DNA of 64,000 nucleotides from Pelecanus crispus (GCF_030463565.1 NC_134662.1:1054001-1118000); one strand, 5' to 3'; shown: positions 22,501-34,000, counted from the first letter of the stretch. The notes: generated by a model from the sequence alone, not told the origin. Made by a program: numbers and translations.

Positions 22501-23229
22501 CTGAGAACTGGCATTTGGGGGAAATGATGTTCAAAGGACATGCTAGACCTGCAAAAGGGGTGTGTGTGGGGGTCCCCACTCCCAGGGGCCTTGCTTTGTC
22601 CTCTCCTGCTAACTCCTGCTCTTCGGAGAAGAGGTGAACATAGGCAAAGGGGACCATTGCCTGGGTCCTGCCTAGATTTCATCTTCTCCAGCCACATTGC
22701 TGGTTGGCCCCTCTTAGTGACAACTCAGTTGTCACCTTTGCGGTGGCAGCTGGGGACAGGCAACAGCATTAGTCTCCCTGGTCTACTCCAGTAGCTGGAA
22801 CGAACTGCAGCACCAGGTTAGGCAAAGATATCCTGCCCTGGCACTACGGGATGGGCTCACCAATCTCTCTCACTGTACGGGGACAGGTGACATCCCGTTG
22901 CACCTGGGCTTTGCACATCTGTGGGACCAGCAATCCAGCAAAGCAACCCAGACGACCACCCAAGGAGCCAATCCCAAAACTTGTGCTCCTGACGGAGCTC
23001 AGAAGAGGGGCAAATCCTGGTAGGAACGGACAAGGTCTCCAAGCAGCTGCCCACACCTTGGCGCCAGCACATCCTCATCTCCCGGTGCCAAAGCTGATGC
23101 TATGCCCATGCAGGAGGAGGGAGAGCTTACCCCTTGTAGAATAATTGCTGGAGGTGACTTAGAAATTAAACTTAGATTCACAATTTTAGGAAAGGCACAG
23201 CACTGAAGAAGCTTCCAGGGTGGAGTGCG

Positions 23230-23716
23230 GCTGGCATGCAAGGAATCCATTCCACGGAAGTTCCCTAGGCCTGCAACCTTAGATGTCGGCAACACCGGGG
23301 GAACTTGGTGTGTTGGCTCTAGGAGGAACTGCCCGGAGGGTGGAGCGGTGTGGAGACACCGCAGCCAGGCTCTGTGTGGCACCCCAGATGGGACTGCTGT
23401 GAAGCATTCTCCCCAGCTGGGGCAGCTCCTGAGCCCTTGGATTCCCCAGTACACTCCTTCAAGCCTAGAGACTTGGTCCATCTACGGACATGGAAAAGAT
23501 GAAGCACTCGTTGAAAAGTGGAAAGGGCCTTATTGCTGCTGCTTTCGGTCCCTGTATAGTCCTGACCATGCCAGAATATGGCAAATGATTTATTGTAGAT
23601 GTACTTACCAAAGGAACAGAGTGCAGTATAATGGAACACTGCAAGAACCTGGGCAAATGATGGATGAATGGACCACAATAGGAAAGGGTATAATATGAGA
23701 CCCTGGGCCAAGAGTC
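23230..23716 (+). mobile_element. Possible internal remnant of an endogenous retrovirus
   Basis: Directly upstream of the LTR at 23717 lies an open stretch that ends in a stop about 20 bases before the LTR. Position and orientation suggest decayed retroviral coding sequence, but no motif could be recognised, so this is inference from adjacency. Confidence 0.3.
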
Positions 23717-24430
23717 TGTCATGTTTTTGACAAAATGCTGTCCTTTGGTAAATTTTGCTCATTATAGTATCATTATAATACCAAAACACACCTCCACCCA
23801 AAACCTACCTACCTCTAAGGTGCAACCACTCCTCATTGAGCTTGTGCTTTGAATTTTTCCTAGCCTATACCTTTAAAGCGAAGCGAGAAAGTTTTACACC
23901 AATCATAAGAAAAGTATGTATGACTAGAGTCACTCAAGCTCCACCTGAAAGGTAAAAAATAGTATAAATTAGCCTAAGAGAGAGGGGATGTTAGGGAAGA
24001 TACCACTGTGTACCACTCTGACTTCTGGGATCAGTCGACAGGCTGAGCCTCTCTTCCCCCCCATCAGGACACCTTTGGGTAAGATTTGAACACTTGGTTA
24101 TACCAAGTGCCTCTGCGGGAAACTTAGAAACCTCTAGATAGAGTCATTTTATATCTTTTGATGCATCTGTGTTATTCATGCTTTTGGTATTTGCACGTGC
24201 TTTGCAGACAGTGAATTTATCACCCATAATCCAAAGAACCTGTGTGTCTGTTACTTTAATAAATTGCCTAAATTCATTGGTCTAGCCATGATAGTTCTCA
24301 TTGAACGTGACCAGACACTTTAAGTGAGGCTGTGGTAGTTCACGCAATGCAATGAGATGGAAGGTGCCTGCGTTATTTGTGCATCCGTAATCGTGATAGT
24401 TCAGTACACTAAACATGACCGGACTTATAA
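23717..24430 (+). mobile_element. Endogenous retrovirus LTR (avian type)
   Basis: It begins TGTCATGTTTTTGAC and has a TATA box (TATAAA, 23963-23968) and a poly(A) signal (AATAAA, 24258-24263) about 300 bases apart: U3-R-U5 order on the plus strand. The text (AATACCAAAACACACCTCCA, CCTAAGAGAGAGGGG, GGGTAAGATTTGAACACTTG) resembles a bird LTR known to me; I did not search it. The U5 part contains two related blocks, GATAGTTCTCATTGAACGTG and GATAGTTCAGTACACTAAAC. Confidence 0.7.
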
Positions 24431-25787
24431 CGATAAATTGGGTATCTCCCAAAACCCCTTAAAGCAACACCCCTGGCCAGGGCCATGGCTCTGCATTTCC
24501 ACAAGCACACTGGGAGGAAGGTGAGATCCCACAGCCAGAGCAGGAAGGCAGCTGGGTTTGTGTCTGGGAAGAGCTGGAATAAAACCCTGCAGCAGCACCA
24601 CAGCCAAACCCAGCAGATCACCATGGGCTTCTCGCTGCAGAGCAAGGAAAAGGGGTGGGCTTCACCCTTGAGAAACCTATGACTTTCACAGATGCTTTTT
24701 CATAACCCCCCCCCCTTTCCAGAGGTTGTATTAAGCATCCTAGGCAGAGTTTGTGTTTGTAGCATTGTTTCTCTTCACCGTTCTTTGAATCCCTCCCCTC
24801 CGCTCCAGCCCCCAACCTCCCTTTCACAGGTCAGCTTTTTCAACAGAAGTAGATGGAGCCAATGTGTCAGCAAGATCTTGTGGGATGGGATTTAGCCTCA
24901 CATTTGTTTGACCAGCAGTTGAACTTCGGTTATTTATATAATTTTGGTTATTCATATTTTTCACTTCTAGCATGCAATGCCAGAGGTCCTGGCAGTTCTA
25001 CAAATCAGCAAGTCTCAAACCAGCAAATCCTACAGCCTCTTCCTAAACTTCAGGAAATTCCTGATATTAGTTCTTTGGCTGGAGAAGATCTAAACCTCTA
25101 AATTTTCTTTCCAAGACCCTCATCACAACCAGAGAAACAAACTGAATAGTTGAACACTGAAGAATTATTGGGTACACTGATTTGTTAAAAAGCAGCGATT
25201 ATAATTCCACCCACAAAATTATTTGGGGAGGTAAATCCTGCTAGCACCTCCCAAAAAGATGAGTATTTACTTGTGTTTTCTTGAGCTAACACAGGAATCA
25301 AATCAGGCCAACCACTGGGACTGGAGGCTGCCCAGGCTTCAGGGCTACAGAGCATTGCCCCATGGCCAGGTGGGCTGCTGAGCAAGGTTTCATCCTCCTT
25401 ACCCATCTGCCTATTTCCTCAAGTAAAAATATACCACCGCTAGGCACTCCAATGCCACTGCTACACCCCTCAATCCCCCTCATGGCTCCTGTAAATAAAG
25501 TATGTCCCCAGAAATGGCCATTCTTCACCCAGAGCCCTGCTCTAAGCCTCTTCCACTGTGGTAGGACCAAACTGGGGAAGCCCACGGATCTCTGCTCCCA
25601 GTGAGGCAATTCCTACTCCTTGCGGGCAGGCAGACAAGAATGCGACAGCCTCTGAGGCTCATGGCAGGTTTGTAGATGGAGATGGCAGAAGATCTGTAAG
25701 CAGATGGCAGTCCCCAAGGACTAGCTAGATGGGGATGCAGGAGGGCAGGGTGGCCACAGCACAGCCTCCTTGGAGGGACATACCTAC

Positions 25788-26311
25788 TCAGGTCTCAGGA
25801 CACAGTTTGAGCTGAGACCCCTTACCCACCCAGAACCAGGGGTGGATTCGCTCCCCCGCAAACATGGCTCGCGAGAAAGTGAAAATCACAGCCTCGCTGT
25901 CAACGTTGACAAACATCACCTGCCCCCCTGCAAGGTCCAGACAGACCCGCACCCTCCGGGGGACCGTGCTGGGGAGGACAGGGGTGGGAGATGGGGAAGT
26001 GAGAGCCTGGAACTTCTCCTTATACCGCCCCACTGCCCAGATCCCCCCGACGGGGCTCATGTCAATCTGTCCCTTTCTCTTCACAGACTCCAGGGCCACA
26101 CCCACAGCCCAGCATGACCCATAGCCCACCTCCACCTCCCAGCATGGTCGCCCCGAGTCAAATCCCTCACAGCCCAGCACACAAGGCCACGGGTCAAATC
26201 GCTCTGGGTTGTCAAGCCGGCTCTGCTGTGTGGCTCCCTGCATCACACTTCTCTGATCTTCTGACAAGACAAGCCGAGGCTGAGCTGTGTCTGGATCCAG
26301 AGTCACGTTCA
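25788..26311 (-). CDS. B30.2 exon of the TRIM-type gene
   Basis: 174 codons plus TGA after CTTCTCTTGCAG|, phase 1. PRY and SPRY motifs are present (NVTLDPDTAQPRLVLS, NPERFDPWPCVLG, WEVEV, IHPWFWVG). The frame is uninterrupted. Confidence 0.92.
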
Positions 26312-27820
26312 CTGCAAGAGAAGAGACGGTCAAAGAATGAGGGGGTAGACATCAGTCCTGGGAAGGACTTCACCACGCTGGGTCCATGTTTGATCCTGGC
26401 TTGGGAGGAAACCTGGCAATACTTCTCTTCCAGAACGTGCCTAGCTCAAAACGGGGAGCCGCTCTGTGCCCTGAGCCAAGGCATGTGAAGATTCACTGTC
26501 CCCCAAAACACGTGTTGCATCCCTAACAAAGAGAGCTAATTGGAGGAGGCTCCCCAGCAGAACTCACCTTTTGTGTACGGTTCCTGTGATTCCTCCATTC
26601 CCTCCCCTGTGCCAGTTGTCAAAGCATCTGAAAGAGAGATGGAGCCCAGAGGTCACCTCTGACATCTAGATAACACCACCAACACCGAGAGGTGGTTTGT
26701 GGAGACCAGCTCCAGGGAGCTCAAGGGAGCTGGTGGGCAGAGATACTGCACCCTTCCTTCCCCAGTGCACACGCTGCTTGCTGCGCCTGCCAGCTTCTCC
26801 AGTTGAAGCAGGAAGGAAGAAACCTAAAGCAGCAGGAGCAAAAAAGAATTTGGGGCTACCTAGCACAAGATGGACTGCAGCACATCTAGAGGGTCACCAA
26901 GACAGTTTGAGGAGTTGTAGGATCTTCATCTTCAGAGATATTCAGAACTCAACTGGAAAAAACACAGAGCAATCCCACCTAGCGGTACCTGCTCTGAGCA
27001 GAGGTTTGGACTACGTGACCTCCAGGGGTCCTTTCCAGCCTAAATTACTCTGCACGATGCCAGGCTCTGCCTGATAGTCATCTCAATTCTTTGGGGATGA
27101 GCCTCCTCATTAGGAGAGCAAGAGCTGAGAATCATTCAGGCATATGAGGACATCTGGGGCTTGTTCACATCCCTGACCCACTTCCAACCGTGGAGCAGGT
27201 CTGGAGCACAGATCTACAGCAGAAAGAGCTGTGGCAGCATCCAAGTCAGGTGTTGCACCAAAGGGTGTTGAAACAGGTTCACATGCACAGCAATGTATTA
27301 GTGGGCTCCACAGCTGATGATGTGAATCAACACTAATGTTGACTATTCTTTTGGGGAAAAATAAAAGTAAAGGGAGATCAAGGCACGGGGCGGGGTGGGG
27401 TCAGAACACCCTCCCACTTTAGCTGTCACACCTCTCCACTGCGTCCCCAGGGCAAAACATGCTGCACAAAGATATTCAGCATTTTCTCCCTTTTGCAGGG
27501 CATTGACTACCCCCTTCTTTCCACCCCTGGGATGCTTCACTGTTCTCCTCAGAGATCGCTCCTTTGTACCTTGGGGTTTTCTTGCTATCTCCTCTAGCGT
27601 GGGAGCTTTTTCTGAGCAGACACTGGGCTCCTTCAGCTCATGGTTCATCCTCTCCTTTTGCTGGAGTTTTGCCGCCTCACACCTGGAGTTGCACAAGCCA
27701 CAGCATTTATATTCCTCCTTTAACTCAATCTCCTGGTAGTGCCACTTGCTAGAGGCCACTTTCCAGCTGACTCAACACCCTCCAGAAAGTTCATCCCTCC
27801 ACCCACTGCCCATCCCCACC

Positions 27821-27859
<39 letters not shown>

Positions 27860-30758
27860 CATCAATGAGAAGAGAAACAGCAAGTCTCATTGGCTAGGTC
27901 ACTACTCTGTCCTGATGGTCTAATTGCTAATTAAATTTCTATTAGGACTGATGGTCCTGGTGCCCCCAGTCACCCTGTCCCTTCAGGCCAAACTTGCATC
28001 ACAACCAAGTGCTGAAGCCCCAAGCCAAGGGCACTAACGCCCTGGTCTCTATGCCTTAGTGCTGCTACACATCGCTCATAGAGAAGCTAACTAGGCTTGC
28101 AACTGGAGACCTTGGAAATGAAATGTCCTCCTTGAATCTTTCCCCAGGGATAGACTTTCTTGGTATCGTCATAATGGTTCATCAGCCTCTGGAAAACTTA
28201 AATATAAACATCAATGGGGCATCCCTGGTATTTGAGGTATCCAGCTTTGTTCTGGGGCAGGAATCTTTGCAACTCCAAAGCAGCAGTGTGATGTAAAGGA
28301 GAAAGCAACACATACCTGCTCAAAATGTCACCAGCGTCCTAGATGGGAGAAAGAGAGAAGCAGCTCAGTGTGCTACTTATCCTGCACACACATTCCCCTT
28401 ACACAGTGAACAGACACACCAGCAAGGTAAGATTAATAAGTAAGATAATCAAGGTAAGGTTAGCCCATCATGCGTTTCCAATTTGCCAGTGCCTTACATG
28501 CTGTTTGACAAGACAGTGCTGGTGTTTCAGCGGACCTCACCTGCAGGGACTCGTGTCCTGACAGCTGACTCTCCTTCTCCTTGATCAGGTCATCCAGATA
28601 AATAATCTTCTTGGAGAATTTAGCAGCATTTTCTTTCAATCTTGTTTTAATCTGCTTCTCCAGCTCTCCCAGCCGAGCCAGCAGCAGGCACTCCTGTTCC
28701 TCCAGGTACTGTTGCAGTTGCTTAAATTCAGGCACAATCCTCTGCCTCTCCACCTTCACTTTTTCCTTTATGAGCAGAAACAATCCTCTCAAGGGAGGAT
28801 GGGACCATGGAAAGGGACAGGCAGCAATTAAAAGCATCCACAGCTTTTACGTTCTGGTATGGAGCATGACTGTGATTCCCAGGGTGTTTATTATGCACCA
28901 AAAGCTGGACACAACGATTCAATCTCCCAACTCTGAAGGCCAAGAATTAACCTTTCTTCACCCTCCCCAAATGAGCTTCTTCCCAGTAGCACCATGAGCC
29001 TACCAGATAATACTGGCAGATCCGTTGCTCCTTCCTTTCCCATTTCTCCAGTTCTCCCTTCTCTCTCTGGAGGCTCTCCAGCTGCGACTGTATTTGCTCC
29101 TGGAAGAAGAGGCAACCTTTAGGAGCTCCCCACCACCCACATGTATGCTTTGTGTCCATAAAATAGTCTGTTCCGTGGGTTGGACATAAGCAGCCTCTGG
29201 CACAGAGTCAGCCTCTGGATCTGTGGGTCCAGGATGCTCACAGGGGTCGGTGTGACTGCGAAAAGGGATGAGGGAACATGCAGGGGAAGAGGATTGGGGA
29301 GGAACAGACAGAAAGGGGTATAAAAGGGACTGGTCACGAGTAAAACAGAGCTGGTCAGTGCGCTTGTCTGACCCAGCCCTGCACCTGGCCACCGCATCTG
29401 TCCTACTTTCTCATTAAATCCTTTGTAGCTATCTTTTTGCATGATCTCTCTGCATCCCATCAGCGTGAGCGCTGCAAGGACAAAGCGCCAGTTACTAGGG
29501 GGACCAGCGTGAGTGGATTTGGTGGCAGCTAATGCAGCCAAACAGGGGTGCGGGCACTCCAGGGCTGTGGTCTCAATTCCTGGAGTCCGTGGGGTCCCAC
29601 AGAGCTGCTGGAGCAGGTGGGGGTCCTGAATGCCAGCCACTGTGTCTGGGAGGGTGTGTGCCCTCAAAACCAGCGACTGGGGGGACCGGTGCAAGTGATG
29701 GTAGGAGCTCAGCACTGGCAGCTGGAATGGAACCACAACCCACCTGTGTGGATAGAATCCCTATGGAGTCAGATGCCAAAAATCAAAATAATGTTAAAGA
29801 CTGATTACACTCACTATCACCACCCTGGTCTGGCAGACAGCAGCATGCTGAGGGACACTGGAGGGGCCACCAGGACAGGAAATTATAATGTCATATATGT
29901 AAACTGCACAACACAATACTGAGGACAGACTCCCATTACCCGTATGAAAACTTGATAAATGCTGTGTCAAACCACAAAGCATGGAAAAGGGAAACTGCAG
30001 CAACAGGAAGACATTGATTAAAAACAAACAAGAGCATAGTGGGTGCAGCTACAGCACTGACTCCTTGCACAGTGTGGGCTTTTGCAAACCACAGACTGGA
30101 AAGCTTTCCCACAGGTATCTGAACACACTGCGTTTGCAAAGAACGCCTCAAAAAGCTGTGAGCAGCCGGACGTGAAAAGCTACGCGGCGTGGGGCCTGCA
30201 CGCAGAGTCCGTCTGTCCGTCCGCCCTCGCGAGCCACCAGAGTGCCCGAGGAAGAGCCCAGGGGCCTGCACAGGGCCCCCCCCCCGGGCCTGCACCGGGC
30301 CCCCCCCCCCCCGGGGCCTGCACCGGGCCCCCCCCCCCCCGGGGCCTGCACCGGGCCCCCCCCCCCCCGGGGCCTGCACCGGGCCCCCCCCCCCCGGGGC
30401 CTGCACCGGGCCCCCCCCCCCCGGGGCCTGCACCGGGCAGGCGGCCCCGCCTCAGCCGCGCGGGGAAGCGGCCCGGGAAGGTGCGGCAGGGTCCCGGCAG
30501 CCTCACCTCGGCCCCCCCGGGCTGGCCCAGCCGCTTCAGCCGCTCGGCGATGTTGCCCAGCGGGCGGTTGGGCCGGAGGCTGCTGCCGGGGAAGGTCTCC
30601 CGGCACTGGGGGCAGGAGCGGGCCGCGGCCCGGGCCCAGCACAGGGAGATGCAGGCTCGGCAGAAGTTGTGCCCGCAGTCCAGCATCACCGGAGCGCAGA
30701 AAAAATCCAGGCAAATGGAGCAAATCGCTTCCTCCCGGAGCTCCTCGGCTGCCGCCAT
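25788..30758 (-). CDS. TRIM-type protein without B-box: RING, coiled coil, B30.2
   Basis: Seven exons join in frame to 430 residues: 30507-30758 (252 nt, RING); 29004-29099 (96 nt); 28541-28765 (225 nt); 28316-28338 (23 nt, DAGDILS); 27570-27682 (113 nt); 26568-26627 (60 nt); 25788-26311 (B30.2). The 96/about 231/23/about 116 nt series is the classic TRIM exon pattern, and all junctions have AG/GT borders with matching phases. RING is C3HC4 with Cys13, Cys16, Cys28, His30, Cys33, Cys36, Cys49 and Cys52, so it is a likely E3 ubiquitin ligase. The coiled coil is about 85-191. B30.2 (about 257-430) has VTLDPDTAQP, CWEVEVGYGSCWAVGV and VCLDLAGGQV. Related members (TRIM7, TRIM27, TRIM39 type) act in immune signalling. 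No B-box was found in exon 1, nor in the intron between 29.1 and 30.5 kb. Intron 1 holds an LTR-like repeat and a C-rich minisatellite. Confidence 0.82.
26883..27064 (+). mobile_element. CR1 LINE 3' end
   Basis: TTCATCTTCAGAGATATTCA, ACCTGCTCTGAGCAGAGG and TTTGGACTACGTGACCTCCA form the usual 3' end of CR1 on the plus strand. It lies inside an intron of the TRIM-type gene. Confidence 0.8.
27828..27858 (+). repeat. Poly-A tract (31 A)
   Basis: Run of 31 adenines within an intron of the TRIM-type gene. It could be a retroposon tail, but no retrocopy is recognisable beside it. Confidence 0.9.
28541..29099 (-). CDS. Coiled-coil exons of the TRIM-type gene
   Basis: Exon 29004-29099 is exactly 96 nt (EQIQSQLESLQREKGELEKW). 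Exon 28541-28765 codes 75 residues rich in Glu, Lys and Leu (FKQLQQYLEEQECLLLARL). Both are phase 0 and form the dimerising helix of TRIM proteins. The intron between them is 28766-29003. Confidence 0.88.
29240..29480 (+). mobile_element. TATA-containing LTR-like repeat, copy 2
   Basis: CAGACAGAAAGGGGTATAAA and the following GGACTGGTCACGAG match copy 1 near 18640. A TATA box is followed about 90 bases later by ATTAAATCC and then by a T-rich stretch, like a compact LTR. It lies in the first intron of the TRIM-type gene, antisense to it. Confidence 0.5.
30262..30437. repeat. C-rich minisatellite, about seven units of 26-29 bp
   Basis: The core GGCCTGCACCGGG followed by 9-12 C is repeated about seven times, with unit spacing of about 28 bp. 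It sits in intron 1 of the TRIM-type gene about 70 bases from the RING exon donor. The minus (sense) strand carries repeated G runs of 9-12, a strong G-quadruplex pattern. Unit number and run lengths may be assembly-limited. Confidence 0.9.
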
Positions 30759-31010
30759 GGCGGCGGGCGCTGGGCGGAGGCGCTGGGGCTGTTCCGCTTT
30801 CGGTGTCGGGAACGGAGCGAGCGCGGAGCTGGGACGAGCTCCGGGCGGCAGCGGGACCCCCGAGGAGCCTGGGACCCCCGGGCAGCTGCGGGCCCCCCCC
30901 AGCTGCGGGGCCCCGGTGGCACGGCGCGGCCAGAGGAAGGAGAACGCAGCCCCCAGCTCGCCTCCATCCCGCCCTTCTTTAAATTAAGGGCGCGCCTGGC
31001 GTTTAGATCT
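30440..31010 (-). promoter_or_regulatory. GC/CpG-rich region around exon 1 of the TRIM-type gene
   Basis: By eye, G+C and CpG are far higher than in the flanks. The region covers the RING exon and about 250 bases upstream of its ATG. This fits a CpG-island promoter; no TATA box was seen. The start site is unknown. Confidence 0.5.
30507..30758 (-). CDS. RING exon of the TRIM-type gene
   Basis: 84 codons from ATG in a good context (GCCGCCATGG read on minus is CCATGGCGGC). It ends GGAE|GTGAGG in phase 0, soon after the RING. Related genes usually carry the B-box in this same exon. Reading through the donor gives only Gly/Pro-rich low complexity. Confidence 0.85.
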
Positions 31011-34000
31011 GGTTGACTTTAACCCAGAAGGAGCCCTGCTGCCCTTAACAGGATTTTCCTCCATCGGTCACCCAGCTAACACTCTTCAAACCCCCCTTCT
31101 ACAGGCCAGCTCCCCTTTTTCCTGTTCCTCCTACACCTGCACTGCCCACAGCGGTGTGGTTCCCCCCCCCCTTTGTAGGTCACACAGTTGCAAAGATGAA
31201 GCTTCTTTTGCCTTTCTGTTGCTTCATTATGTACTTTATGATGCTCCACGTTCACAAGCCAGAGGCAGATGGGACTCCCCACCACAATGCTTGCAGCTCA
31301 TTTCAGCTGCATCTTTCAGCAATATTTCCCCTTGTGCTCCACTTTCCACCCAATGCAGTGGTTCACGGTGCTGGGGAGTAATTGCTCTCAACCCAGACTA
31401 ACCCCAGGATTATTGCTTTTGGGTGTGTTGCTCCACCCCTCCATTTATTATGAGTTCAGGCAGCTGGTTGGATGCATTTAAATATCAGCAGTGCTGAGAA
31501 TATTTGCATGAATCTGCATGCATGTCATTGATAGCCATTTTGTAGGGATGTAAAGATTTCCGTACCTCTTCAGTCTGCTCCTTCCCCTGCCACCTGGATG
31601 CATGGACCACTTGTCTGTACACACTGGTTTCCCAGGAGACCAGGCAGGTGAGTGAATTACTGAGCCAAAAGCCCTTCACTGAAAGGGTTTATCACTTCTC
31701 CATTAAAGGAAGGGCAGGCACACGAGCAAAACTCTCCCAGTGTCACCCCAAGCAAATATTTTCCATGTCAGAGATTGAGCTCTTTGTATTAATCCGTAAT
31801 GGTGTGGAGGGCAGAGCCCTGTTGTGTCCCTGGACAACCACAAAGGAGCAAAACCCTGCTGAGATGCTGCAGGATGTGGCACAGGCTCGCTCAGTGAGGG
31901 ACTTTGCTGCAGGCCCCTCTCAAATCTGTAAGGGCCAGTGCCTCCTTGCTAGGATCTCCGACATCTCCTGCTCCTCCTCGTAGCTCATGGTTTGCATCTG
32001 AGAAAAGAAATTGCATGCACCTGCTCCCAACCGCTTTGGAGGTTTGCTTCTAATTACACATTTCTGTCGTCTTCTCTTAGTCCCCTCCAGTCCTGTTCCC
32101 CAGCTGCGTTTGCAGTGCTGGGATCTGATCCCCCCAGTCCTCACTGATGGAGGGGGGCTGCCCTGCTGCCTCTCCCTGGGGACGAGTGCTTGGCCCTTGG
32201 AGGTGACCTGGCTCCAGATGCCACACTCGTCACTTGTGCATGGCTACTGCGAGGGGAAAGATGCGGATGGGAAGCAGACACCAGGGTGCTGAGGCAGGAC
32301 AGAACTGCTGAGGTGCCACATCTGCCAGGACTGTGCGGATTTGAGACCTTCTGCCGCCCAACCCTCTGATGAGGGATTTCACCTGCTTCGTTTGAAGCGG
32401 CATCAGAAACAAAGACACCCTACTGGTGGAACTGAACTGGAATGGGAGGTGACAGGTTTGTAGTCTGTTTCTGCTTACTTTAGGAGAGAAAGCTCTTAAA
32501 AATGGAGCATCAACACATTGGATGGCAGGGGCCACTCCTGACAGTGAAGCTGCTTGCAACTTTTAGGAAGGAGAGTCTGTTTGGTGCCAGCCAGGACACC
32601 TCCGCTTGTTTGGTTTGTTTTTTTTTACCCAAGAGGGTCCAGGGCAGAAGCACCCCAGAAATGAGCAGACTCGGGCATTTCTGTGCTCTTTCTGTAGGAT
32701 TACATGGAGGTGGTAGGTAACATTGCAGCTGGAGATTGTGCCCTATTTCAAGCGTTTTTTTTTTCCCTCTCACCTATTGTCCTTCTCTGTTTAAGACAAG
32801 AAACTGAGAAGCAGATGTGATCCTGAAATATAAAGACTATCTCTTAGTTTGATACTGGCTTGGAGTAAGCTGGAAAAGCTTACTCTTCTCGTTTGCCCTG
32901 TGCAAAATAATTGCAATTCGTCATTGCTGTGGTTTCTGGAATCTGAGAGTAAATCTCAGATGTTGAAAACATGCATAGCTTAGCCCAGTTTTTTTTCAAT
33001 GCCACTCTGGCCATGGGGTCTGGTCCTCACATCTCTGTGGAGAACAGCCAAGGAGGCATCCGAGCTGCATGCCAACCAGCTGGCTGGTACCCGGAGCCCC
33101 AGGTCCTGTGGAGAGATCCCAGCCATCAGCACATACCTGCAGAGTCCCCAAACCAGTCCTGAAACACGAGGGTCCTCTTTGAAGCACAGAGCACGCACCC
33201 TCCTTGTCATGGGAAACACCCCAAATGACTTGTCCTGTGTGGTAAGGAACACCTCCCTCAACCAAGAAAAGGAAATTGCTTTCTGAAAGCCAGCTTGGTC
33301 ACCCTGATGCAGGCAGGGTGAGACCAGAGGAAAGCTGGGTTTCTAAATAGACTGGCGCCCTGGATGCTCTTCACTGGAATTTTGTGTTTCGGAGGGTGAT
33401 AAAAGGTTTAATAGGTTCCTTCCCCACCCCCCACAGCAAAAAATCAACTCTGGCAGCTTAGTTGCATAACTGCAGCATTTTGGTGAGAAATGTAACAATT
33501 TCATGTAGGCTTGCACCACGAAGACTCACAGGAGTTTAAATTCAGCTCCCCTCTTGTGCAAGAGGTATCTCTGCACTCTGGTGCCACTGCAGGTAGGAAG
33601 TCTTCAGGAACACAGAGGTCCTTGAAAAGCAAGGCTAGACTAATCTGGGTCCTCTAAGAGGCATGTTTCAGGGAGCCAACCCCAGCCAGGAGTTTTTGTC
33701 CCCTACCCAGAGCCTGCGTGGATGGCGCATCATGGCTGTGACGGAGCGAAGGCGTGGGGCCAGCGATTGATGCGCTGCCTCATCGGTCGGTGGCTGGGCA
33801 CGGAGGCCAGCGGGTAACTCACGAAGCCCACGGTCCTGTCGGCACCAAGGTGGGGCCTGTCCTGGCAGCAAAGGTAGAGCAAAGTGGTGATCAGACCTAT
33901 GTGATCCTCACTGTTCTTGGGGGAACAGGCTGCAGTGACAGGCAGTGGAGGCACCTCAATAAACAGGTTTTTCTCAATCCTGGTCTGTTTCAGAGATGCT

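Larger units (their letters stand above)
21382..25787. other. Repeat-rich intergenic region
   Basis: Between the stop of the plus-strand B30.2 exon and the stop of the minus-strand TRIM gene. It holds a CR1 fragment (22066-22500), an endogenous retrovirus 3' part with LTR (about 23230-24430), and a short A-rich tract at 21795-21806. No further gene could be supported. The TRIM 3' UTR must lie at its right end, but I found no clear AATAAA on the minus strand. Confidence 0.4.

Noticed and set aside
29119-29736. Minus-strand frame of 205 codons
   Set aside because: It overlaps the TATA-bearing LTR-like repeat read antisense; no Cys/His B-box pattern or other domain.
29936-31016. Long Gly/Pro-rich frames on both strands around 30.2-30.9 kb
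   Set aside because: They arise from the C-rich minisatellite and GC-rich exon 1 region being open in many frames. Only the RING exon frame has a domain and splice sites.
31920-31996. Minus-strand short frame MQTMSYEEEQEMSEILARR after an acceptor-like site
   Set aside because: A helical look only; no partner exons on the same strand in phase and a stop soon after.
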